This document shows, in pieces, positions 55,594 to 64,000 of a stretch of 64,000 bases of DNA. The notes under the pieces are model-generated. The model was not told the DNA's origin. It was given only the letters and a program-made list of their open reading frames with translations, and did not search any database. A program made the translations under genes and the position numbers. Position 1 is the first letter of the stretch. The number at the start of each line of letters is the position of its first letter. Source of the DNA: Spodoptera frugiperda (taxonomy: Eukaryota > Arthropoda > Insecta > Lepidoptera > Noctuidae); the NCBI RefSeq assembly GCF_023101765.2, contig NC_064236.1:20114993-20178992 (forward strand), in the 5' to 3' direction.

Positions 55594-56725
55594 CTGTACA
55601 TACCACGTAAATGTGGGGGGCGAGGCTTTTTAAATGCCAAAACCCTACACAATAGTGAAGTGTGCAGTCTCCGAAAATATTTTTTCAAAATGGAGGTTAG
55701 GGGATACATCGAGATGTTGTCTCAGTGGACAAAGGACTTACTCCGCTCTCCTTGGCTAATAAGGACTGGAGAGAACCTATAATACTAAGCACTAAGGATC
55801 GCAAGAATGTATGGCAAAGTAAGGAGTTGCACGGACGCTACTATCGGGCCCTACATGGGCCAGATACAGATTTCTTAGCGTCCGTATCCTGGCTACGTTT
55901 TGGTAACTTATTTGGAGAAACGGAAGGTTTTGTCTGTGCAATTATGGACGAAGTTATGTTGACGAACAACTACCGAAAGTATATTATAAAGGATGGAACG
56001 GCTGACATTTGTCGGGCATGTCATCACCCTGGGGAATCCATTCGACATATAATTTCGGGTTGTTCTCACTTAGCTAACGGAGAGTACTAACTTGCATAGA
56101 CACAATCTTGTAGCCAGGATTATTCATCAACAACTTGCTTTAAAATACAAACTTGTTGAATCTGATGTGCCGTATTATAAGTATCTGCCTGACCCAGTTC
56201 TTGAAAATGGAGATGTCACACTGTATTGGGATCGAACTATCATCACAGACAGGACAATTGTTGCTAACAAACCTGACATTGTGGTGATAGATCGACCAAG
56301 CCGTCGCACAATGATAATTGATATAACAATCCCACATGACGAGAATCTTGTGAAAGCTGAAAAAGATAAAGCTAGTAAATATCTTGATTTAGCTCATGAG
56401 GTTGTCGACATGTGGGATGTAGATTCAGCAATCATTGTGCCGATAGTCGTATCTGCCAATGGCCTTATAGCCAAAAGCCTCGACCAACACCTAAGTAGGC
56501 TAACGTTAGACGGTTGGATCAAGAGCCTGATGCAGAAGGCAGTACTTCTGAACACGGCGCGTATTGTCCGGAAATTCCTCTCTCTTGAGCCCTGACCACC
56601 GGTAGCTTGGATTTATCCCGTTACTGGTGGGCTACTGCTTTTTATATTTTTAAATGTTTTTTTTTCTTTTTAATTTAATATTTAAAAATATAATAATCAA
56701 GTATAAGAAATAAATAAATGATCGA
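55594..56725 (+). mobile_element. 5'-truncated RLE-type LINE (R2/R4-like) with 11-bp duplication
   Basis: Flanked by AAATGTACTCA (55583-55593, 56726-56736). Encodes the C-terminus of an ORF2: YIPRKCGGRGFLNAKTLHN, ELHGRYYRALHGPD, the CCHC motif in ICRACHHPGESIRHIISGC, then ALKYKLVESDVPYYKYLPD and the endonuclease signature KPDIVVID..RTMIIDITIP (PD, 14 residues, D). CCHC followed by PD-X12-14-D defines the restriction-enzyme-like endonuclease of R2/R4/NeSL LINEs. Frameshifts near 55730 and 56088. It opposes the gypsy orientation. Confidence 0.85.
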
Positions 56726-56736
56726 AAATGTACTCA

Positions 56737-59700
56737 GACAAAACATAGCATTTTATTTACTATTGGATATACAATTTTGTGCGATTCTTATGCACTAATT
56801 CGTTCTTTCCATTTTTAATTATTTCTACATTTGGTAGCCTATCTTTTACTACAGTAGAACTCCAATTATCCGAATTAATGGGGACTGGGACCCATTCGGA
56901 TAATCAAATATTCGGATAATCGGATTTTTTAAAAAAACTTGCCATTGAAGAGAATAAAAGCTACGTTTTGATATTGCACTATTTTTTTATTGAATTAAAT
57001 TGAGGGGGGAAGTCAGTGTAGGCACAACGGCAAGTTAAGACAAGTCAAGTCAAGACTTGACGCGCAAACACTGGCTTCGCGAGGGGGAGAATAATAGCGC
57101 ACTTAGATTTTTTGGACAATTTTTGTGATTCGGATAATCGGCGATTCGGATAGTCGGAGTTCGGATAATTGGAGTTCTACTGTACTTAATATGGACCAGA
57201 GTACAAATCACTTAGCTTATTGCCTGTCTCATTTTTTAAGAGTACTAAATCATTCACATTATAGTGTATAGGCTTAGTATATTTATCACATATAATTTTT
57301 CTATTTTCTTTAGACTGTATTAAATTATTTCTTGCTTCTTTTTGTGATAGTTGCAACCTGTATTTGAGCTCACATGGATAGTGATCGTAGTTATAGAGTG
57401 GTTCTAAATCAAGAGTCAAATTACTAGGAAGTGAACATTTTTTACCAAAGACAAGTTCGTACGGAGTAAATTTTGTCTCTGCATGGACTGTTGTATTATA
57501 TGCAAACGACCAAAAAGGTAACCAACTACTCCAAGTTTCAGGGTGACTATCAATTTGAATGCGAAGAAAAGCATTTAAATTTTTATATGACACATCTAAC
57601 GCACCTAATGACTGGTGGTGGAACGCAGTCGAGTTTAACTGATTTATGTTAAGTAATTTACATACCTCTTGGAACGTAGATGCGATGAACTCTTTCCCTC
57701 AGTCTGTAGTTATTACTTTCGGTACTCCATACCTAATAATAAAGTTAACAACAAAACTTTTAGCTACCTCGTCCGCTGTTTTAGAAATTAAGGGATAGGC
57801 TTCTATATATTTAGTTAGTTCGCATTGTAGCGTTAAAGCATAAGAGTAATTATTATTATCAACTTCAAATGGACCCACTAGATCTAGATATATCTTTTCG
57901 AAGGCTGTGTTAGCTGTCGTTGTTATTTTTAATGACTCTTTTATGGGTAACGAATATTTTTGACGCTGACATTTGTCACAACGCCTAACAAAGTTCTTAA
58001 CATCATTATCTAACCCTGGCCAATAATAGTACCTTTTAATGTTATTGACCATCCTTCTCATACCTGCATGGCCACTGCTAGGTAGGAGATGGAAGTCGTT
58101 TAATATGACTTTTCTGTCATATTCATTATAAATTGTCTTCACATTATTTATTATATGTATAGGTGGACCGGTCCTATCTTTCATAGATTTTATCTCTACT
58201 AGTATTTTAATAAATAGCTTATTATCATCCTTTTTTATTATACATATTTCATTGACATTTATTATTTTACAAAAATCGTCTAACTCTCTCACAAAGTCGC
58301 GTCGCGTCATTCGTGAGTCAGAGGTTAGGTATTTAATGTAAATTATCTTTTTCTTTTCAACATAACAAAACGTTTTATTTTCTTTACTAATAGCTCTTAA
58401 TTTCCTCAATTTATTCAATTCTTCCTTATTAATCATACGTAATTCTACTGATTCTGCCGGTTTGACATGATTACTTACGATCTTAGGCTGATCAGACCTT
58501 AAATTAGTATGTACCATATCCAACGAGGAGGAATCAGGTTTATTCATTTTTCGCGATTGAGCACGTGTCATGACATCAACGATGTTCTCATTCAATTCTT
58601 TTAATTCTTTCGAACTTAAGCAGATTCTAGATAATGCATCTGCAGCTGCGTTATCTGAACCTCTTACATATTCTACGTCAAAGTTGTATTCTTCTAATAT
58701 CAAACGAAACTTCATAAGCCTGCTCGACGGATCTTTCAAGCCAAACAAGTACACTAGGGGCTTATGATCAGTTCTAATTTTAAAATATTGACCGTACAAG
58801 TAAGCTCTAAAATGTTTGATAGCCCAAACTATCGCTAACAACTCTTTTTCAATAACTGGGTAGTTTGATTCGGCCTTATTCAGAGTTCTGCTAGTAAAAG
58901 CCTGCCAAGTTCTGCTAGTAAAGGTCTGCCATTTTTATTGGATAAAACTGCTCCAATGGCTTTATTAGATGCATCGGTTTGCAAAATAAAATAATTTTCT
59001 TTTGAGAAATCTGGGTAATCTGAAACTGGAGGTGACATGATAAAGTTTTTGAGTGTTTCAAAAGACTTTTGACATTTTTTATCCCAAACAAAATCAATAT
59101 TTTTTCTACAAAGTTGATTCAGAGGTTGTGCAATTTCAGAAAACTTAGGTATAAATTTTCTGTAGTAATTTGTGAATGCCACGATACTTTTAACTTCATC
59201 GGCATTTTTCGGATGTGGATAATTTTTTACTGCATTTACTTTATCGGGATCTGGTAATATTCCTTCGTTAGATATAAAACAAATATCATATTTGGGACAC
59301 TAAGAAAATTACATTTTGAAGGATTTAATTTTAAGTTTACGGATCTGAGTCTTTCAAAAACATCCTGCAAGTTTTTATTATGGTGCTCTAATGTCCTTCC
59401 AAATACAATTAAATCATCAAGATAAAGTAGGCATTTTTCATTATTAAGTCCTGACATCGCCAAATTCATCATCCGCGAGAATACACTGGGACTTGTTTTT
59501 TTTTTACATTTACTTGTTTCATGGCATTCATGGGCATTCTCGTCATCTGGTACTGACCAGAATTGAAAGCAGTGAATTTTCGACAATTTTTATCCAAATT
59601 AACATTATAGTATCCTTGATATAAATCTAAATGCGTAAAATATACACTTCCAGACAAAGATTTTAAAATTTCGGTTATATCGGGGAGAGGATACTTATCA

Positions 59701-60388
59701 TCTTCTATATAGTTGTTAAGTTTCCGATAATCGACGACTAGTCGCCATTTTTTATTACCCGATTCATCTGATTTTTTAGGGACTAATAGAATTGGGCTAG
59801 ACCAGTCACTTTTACTAGGTTCTATTATAACTTCTTTCAGCAATTTACTAATTTGTCGATTTACTTCTTCTTTCTGACTAACTGGTAACCTATAAGGTTT
59901 AGAAAATACTGGACTAACATTTGGTTAAAAAAAAATATTGTGAGTGTAAACATCAGTGGTTGTCAATCTGTCACCTTCTAAATAAAAAATATCTGCATAT
60001 TTTGCACAAATGTTCTTAATACTCTGAAATTCTAAGTCATTTAAATCATTTAATTTCAATAAGGAAAATAATCTTTTTACTCGGTCTGAGTTTTTCTCAT
60101 TTTTCTCGAAACTGCAAATATTATAATCGCTAAGATCATAAATAGTAGGTTCTATTCCTGAGAATGTTACAGATTTTTCAGTCACGTTCAAAATTTTTAT
60201 AGGTATCTTTCCATTTTTGGAGTCGCTACCGAACTGGCTAAATAAACGCCGTCTTGTAATTCTTGTGAGCAAATTATGCAATCGGATTGAAATTCAGTTT
60301 GAATGTAATGTATGGACTCGCATCGTGGCGGTATTTCTAAAACATTAATATTATTATTAGTCAAAGGCAAATAAATTGTTTGGTTCAA
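56737..60388 (-). pseudogene. gypsy B pol (RT, RNase H, integrase), broken
   Basis: RT: KSDWSSPILLVPKKSDE, WRLVVDYRKLN, FTHLDLYQGYYNV, active site CLLYLDDLIVFG. RNase H: ILQTDASNKAIGAVLS and AIVWAIKHFRAYLYG, TDHKPLVYLFG. Integrase: zinc region HAGMRRMVNN..CDKCQRQK, core IYLDLVGPF.. and the PHxxTWSSWLPFWSFAYN region. Frameshifts or stops near 59925, 59500 (A-run), 59270, 58880, 57695 and 57600. A MITE at 56852-57182 interrupts the C-terminus, which resumes at 56849. Not translatable as one protein. Confidence 0.85.
56852..57182. mobile_element. 331-bp pogo/Tigger-like MITE
   Basis: Termini CAGTAGAACTCCAATTATCC and the inverse near 57158-57182, continuing with CGGATAATC repeats. TA on both sides (56850-56851, 57183-57184). 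Inserted in the end of the gypsy B pol frame. Confidence 0.85.
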
Positions 60389-60423
60389 CCCTAAGTTTAA
60401 AGATAAAATATTTTTCTCGAAAT

Positions 60424-61925
60424 CTAAACACGCTCCAAACTATTCAAGAAGTCTCTACCTAGAATTCCATTCGACGAAACTGGTAACGAATTAAAAACAA
60501 AGAACTTGTAATTAAAAACATATCCATTAATGCTTAATGGAACATAAACATATCCAATGGTCTGCACTTGGCCACCCAAACCGTTTATTATTACATTCTC
60601 TTTATGTAGCGGAATGCTGAATTCGATCGCATGTTTATAAGTTACGGCTGATAATGGAGCGCCCGAGTCAACTAAGAACGAATAAGTTTTATTGCATGAA
60701 GAAACTAATAAATGAATAAAACAATTGCTATTACTACTGGCTAAAATCGAATGACTTTGTTTATTCACGAAAAAACTTGTCAAGTCGGGGTTCATCTGAA
60801 ATTGATTTCGAATCTTCATCGATTACATTAACCGTATTTCTTTTTATCCCTCGATTTCCGCGATAATTATTATTACGAAACGTACCTCGATTATAACGTC
60901 CTCGGTGTCCTTGGCTACGCGAGTTCGACTGGCTCCATGAACTCGATCGCTGTGAGTTTCCATAGTAGTGTCCTCGACTCGATCGCTGCGAGTTTCCATA
61001 GTAGTGTCCTCGTTGAGCAAACGTTTGCCGATTACGTCCATTGCCACGTACGAATAATTCGACATACCCATCACCTCTCCTGCGGCCGAAGATGAAGTTT
61101 CCTCATCTTGAGCAGCTTGTATAGCATCTTTCAGGGAACTGTAATTTCGAGCGGAAATTATTGTACCGATTCGGCGATTTCGTAAACCGTCGGAAAACTG
61201 TTTAATCGCTTGTTTTTCATTAATAGATTTCAAGATATTATAACATTCAGTGTTTCCGTCGGCTTGCGATATCGTGAGATCGACAAATAACTCTGTTATT
61301 AATTTCCCATAGTCAACAATTGGCATTTCATTTTGGCGTGTTTTTTGCAATTTGTTTTGAATTGCAGCGGCACCTTTTTTGGCAATAACTCCATTTGCAT
61401 GTCTCTAATCAATGCCTCAACACTTGTATAATCATCCTTAAGGCGTAATTTAGCAGACTGAGACAGTCTACTTTTCAATATGAATTTAATTAAATTCTTT
61501 TTGCATTCCGGTTTGGTTAACAAAGAATTATAATACTGAATATTGTCTATCAATTGCTTTACGCTTGTCTTATCATCTGAAATTACAGGTAATAAATGTA
61601 GAGCTGTTTTTAACTCGAAATTATCCATATTGCTCGAATTTTGAGGTTTTACCACAGGCTGACACAATATTTTAATTTACTGATATAACAAATCAAAATT
61701 TTTATGACAGTTTTCATACAATGGAAAATCGTCAGATTTAATCGTACCTTCCTTTACTTTATTTTCAAAGTCTAATAACCATTTAGAATATTCACAAAAA
61801 ATATCATTTGCCTCTTTCAACTTAATTTCTAAAATTCTACTTTCACGTCTACTTGGTCCAATTTTAATTAGATATGTTCTAACTTGTTTCAATGTCTCAT
61901 ATATCTGTTCTAAAGAAATATTCAT
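60424..61925 (-). pseudogene. gypsy B gag and protease, broken
   Basis: Gag begins MNISLEQIYETLKQVRTYL at 61925 (IGPSRRESRI), continues after a stop near 61677 with FELKTALHLLPVISDDKTS, and in another frame MPIVDYGKLITELFVDLT and FSDGLRNRRIGTIISARNYS. A 23-codon tandem duplication (ETRSDRVEDTTM / ETHSDRVHGA) follows. The protease (60819-60424) has an intact-looking LVDSGAPLSAVTYKHA and NGLGGQVQTIGYVYV, ending SNGILGRDFLNSLERV. Frames are separated by frameshifts. Confidence 0.82.
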
Positions 61926-62173
61926 AACTTACCTCCAAACGTAGTACATACCGACGAAACTACTTACGTAGTATAAAATATGCATGTATAATAATAATTA
62001 TTATTAGATTAAATGACGATTACGCATAGTAAACTGAATACATGACATAAAATATAAAGTCCAATAACGTAGAAAAAAAAAGTCTTTTGATTATTACTTT
62101 TTATTATAATTATACGATTATAGACGCGCACTTTTAACGCATTTCATACGCACGTAAAACACTGATTAATCGT

Positions 62174-62452
62174 TTACACTTTATAATACGCCCTGTGTTG
62201 GCTCGCCTCTTCCACATTAGTAGCTGTAGGGAGTTGTGGCTGCCGGAAGAACGATCTTCGCAAGGTATTCCTATTGATCTCCGTGGTAATCCACTTTACA
62301 TGACAGGCCTGTACGTCCCGGTATACACAGTACAGAGTTCCCAGCAGTAGTACAAGCACGATGATGCATAGCAAAATGTTACTGAGGCTGAGGTGATATT
62401 GCAATTGTTCAGCTCCTGCCTTGTTACTTCCCAATGCGGTCTGCACGATCAT
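62174..62452 (-). CDS. small membrane-peptide ORF in the gypsy B leader
   Basis: 92 codons starting MIVQTALGSNKAGAEQL, then a strongly hydrophobic helix (SNILLCIIVLVLLLGTLYCV) and a polar, basic C-terminus with NTLRRSFFRQPQLPT. It lies between the primer-binding site and gag. Element A carries a frame of the same design in the same place. No homologue is known to me and the function is unknown. The first ATG was chosen. Confidence 0.55.
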   Translation of the reverse strand: MIVQTALGSNKAGAEQLQYHLSLSNILLCIIVLVLLLGTLYCVYRDVQACHVKWITTEINRNTLRRSFFRQPQLPTATNVEEASQHRAYYKV

Positions 62453-62660
62453 AGTCTCCTCTTAAGTCTGAGAATTGCCCATCTTCACCAATAATACTCT
62501 TTCTTAACTTTTCGTAAATCACGAACACGAATGCACAGTCACGCAGCTCAAGATAGAACGCCATAGCTTGAGTCAGTTCATTAATTGTTCTTAGAAATAT
62601 TCTACACCACACATGGAGAGTGTCATATTCGTCGCGCGGACCTCACAGGCAGGGTCGCCA

Positions 62661-62803
62661 TGTAAGGCGAGTGCCAGGACATGAGTAAAACGATCGGCTG
62701 TTGATACAAGACTGACTTTATTATAATAACACATTGGGTTATATAGGTTAGCATTACACGTGTATGTATACTTATATGTATATATTTTCTTATTACTACT
62801 ACA
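62661..62803 (-). repeat. 5' LTR of gypsy B
   Basis: 143 bp, TGTAAGGCGAGTGCCAGGAC to ATTACTACTACA on the plus strand, nearly identical to 55221-55364. High LTR similarity suggests a relatively recent insertion despite the broken ORFs. Confidence 0.9.
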
Positions 62804-62860
62804 CATTAATGGAGGACATAACATAACATTGTGGAGGTTTCTCACTTATCCAGGTCCCAC

Positions 62861-63840
62861 TTAACCAAGTTTCACTGTATTTACATTGTATTTATTTATC
62901 ATTAATAAATCTATATAAAAATTACTGTCTAGAAGTACGGGAGGCAGAGCGACGAGGGTGCTCCTAGCAGCTAAGCCATCTCTCAACTCACTGGCGCTGC
63001 CTGTTGCACCCTGTGCATGGTGAGGCTGTGACTGCTGCATGGATGCTTCATACTCTAACTCCTCCTCTGACAATTGAGGTATTTCCTCTACATTGCCTCT
63101 TACACAAATATTGTGCAACACTGCAAGCGTTGACTATTGAGGCTGCTACTAAGGGTGAATAATGTAAGACCCGGTGTACTAATAGACACCGGAATCTTGC
63201 ATTTAGCAACCCTATAGTTCTTTCAACTATAATTCTTGTTTTTGTGTGGAGGTAAGTGTAAGAGGCTTCTGGAGAGCCTGGAGAGGTGTTGACAATTGGA
63301 GTCATCATGTACCTCCTCCTCAGGGCGTAACCAGAATCACCTAAAAATAAATTAATATCAATGAAAATCCAATTTGTAAACTGTTCATAATTACATTCAT
63401 TTATATTTATTATTTTTACATACCCAGTAACCATAAAGACTCATTTCTATTAATGACTTCCATATATGGTTTAAGTGGATGTCTCTCCCATATAAATGAG
63501 TCATGCGATGCACCTCCATGACTTGCATCCACACTGATTATCTCCATGTCAGCATTGCTAATCTAAAATATTTTGTTTCAGATTATTAGAGTGATTTAAT
63601 TATAGTTATTAAGTTTCTTGTTTTATTATAAATATAACTTTAATTTTTGTTACTTTTAATTCAAATAAATCCTAATAATTATTTATGAGTTTTTTTTACC
63701 AATTGTACATTAAGAGAGTGGTATTGTTTTCTGCAGTAATATCTCTCTTCATGTTCCTGCGGGCGAATAATTGCAACATGGGTGCAATCAATACAGCCCA
63801 ACACATGCCAAATTTATTATAGAATCTAAAAAACAAAATT
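62861..63840 (-). pseudogene. HARBI1-like nuclease of Harbinger 4, C-terminal part
   Basis: Exon pieces: about 63825-63700 (GCIDCTHVAIIRPQEHEERY, first Asp; the frame just upstream is broken), 63562-63425 (ISNADMEIISVDASHGGASH, second Asp in GGASHDSFIW), 63342 leftward (GDSGYALRRRYMMTPIVN, Glu in RIIVERTIGLLNARFR, RVLHYSPLVAASIVNAC). A frameshift near 63110 leads into MLHNICVRGNVEEIPQ, and the frame reads into the MITE end at 62877. The N-terminus lies beyond the window. Confidence 0.75.
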
Positions 63841-64000
63841 TATCTTAAATAAGAACTTGGTTAGTACATTTAAAGACTTGAGTCACAGACATCCCCCCAA
63901 AAGAATTGATTTTTCATTGTGTCTTGTTTCAGTTGCTTGAGAGGTTATGTGATATTAAATAAAGATTACAAATTGTTAAAACAAATTATTATCATTAAAA

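Larger units (their letters stand above)
55221..62803 (-). mobile_element. Ty3/gypsy element B, 7.6-kb provirus-like copy
   Basis: LTRs of 144 and 143 bp bound the element, and CATT flanks both sides (55217-55220, 62804-62807). On the minus strand, the bases after the 5' LTR are TGGCGACCCTGCC, a plausible primer-binding site of the TGGCGACC type. A purine tract GGATGGAAGG precedes the 3' LTR. Order: leader with a small membrane ORF, gag, protease, RT, RNase H, integrase. No envelope gene is seen. It carries a LINE fragment (55594-56725) and a MITE (56852-57182). Confidence 0.9.
55156..62877. mobile_element. pogo-like MITE, split by gypsy B
   Basis: The left part (55156-55220) begins CAGTGAAACCTCGTTAAGTG. 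The right part (62804-62877) ends with the inverse of CAGTGAAACTTGGTTAAGTG. TA flanks both outer sides. Without the gypsy insertion and one copy of CATT it is about 135 bp. The CAGTGAAAC.. terminus and TA duplication fit pogo/Tigger MITEs. Confidence 0.8.
54180..64000. mobile_element. PIF/Harbinger element 4, runs off the right edge
   Basis: A Myb-like gene (plus, 54219-55138) and a nuclease (minus, 63840-62861) converge, as in elements 1 and 2. A pogo-like MITE carrying gypsy B separates them. The left end is obscured by the SINE, and the right end and nuclease N-terminus lie beyond 64000. Confidence 0.75.

Noticed and set aside
62424..62612. 62-codon frame in the gypsy B leader as a second conserved ORF
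   Set aside because: No counterpart could be read in element A and it overlaps the membrane-peptide ORF start, so it is not supported.
55221..62803. Envelope gene making element B an errantivirus-like provirus
   Set aside because: After the integrase region only the LINE fragment, a MITE and AT-rich sequence precede the LTR; no envelope-like frame is visible.

Overview
The window looks like 64 kb of moth heterochromatin-like or intergenic DNA built almost entirely of transposable elements, most of them inserted inside one another. It is AT-rich, has spliced genes with GT..AG introns, and carries repeat families I associate with Lepidoptera and especially noctuids: a tRNA-derived SINE with a GGTTCGATTCC B box, the GAGTCCGACTCGCACTTGGC repeat, and RTE-type LINE tails. 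Species is inference. I see no convincing single-copy host gene.

Left third (1-18 kb). Two short minus-strand exon sets (393-1928) are followed by a DDE transposase with a C-terminal SWIM-like zinc motif (copy 1, 16590 to 3151, minus). That gene is split by an 11.2-kb hAT element (3472-14718, 8-bp duplication CCCTGCAC). The hAT gene is itself split by a PIF/Harbinger element (8356-13326). The hAT 3' part also holds a 1.9-kb near-perfect palindrome (4515-6423), and one palindrome arm carries a 138-bp MITE.

18-27 kb. Fragments of mariner, LTR gag, hAT and another transposase family come first. A Copia reverse transcriptase is then cut in two by a 5.1-kb DNA transposon (21618-26739, 5-bp duplication TTATA). 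That transposon has arrays of palindromic subterminal repeats and a decayed gene with a DNCAAQNKN motif.

27-33 kb. A DIRS-like element (gag, RT, RNase H, start of tyrosine recombinase; minus strand) and a third Harbinger nuclease with only a remnant of its partner gene.

33.5-46.5 kb. SWIM-DDE copy 2 contains two nested elements: a Phantom-like Mutator element (FLYWCH plus MULE, 33936-38830) and an intact-looking Harbinger element (39583-44529). The latter has a 345-aa Myb/SANT-like gene and a convergent 358-aa nuclease gene, both with open spliced frames. It is the best candidate for a recently active transposon here.

46.5-64 kb. A mariner-type transposase broken by a retroposed repeat, a Penelope-like RT, a truncated Ty3/gypsy copy (A), a SINE, then a fourth Harbinger element running off the right edge. 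Between the two genes of that Harbinger lies a pogo-like MITE, into which a 7.6-kb Ty3/gypsy provirus (B, 144-bp LTRs, 4-bp duplication CATT) inserted. B in turn received an RLE-type LINE fragment (11-bp duplication) and a second pogo-like MITE. Many insertions can be undone in silico because the interrupted reading frame resumes exactly at the duplication, so the relative order of insertions is readable. All coordinates of splice sites and element ends were read by eye.
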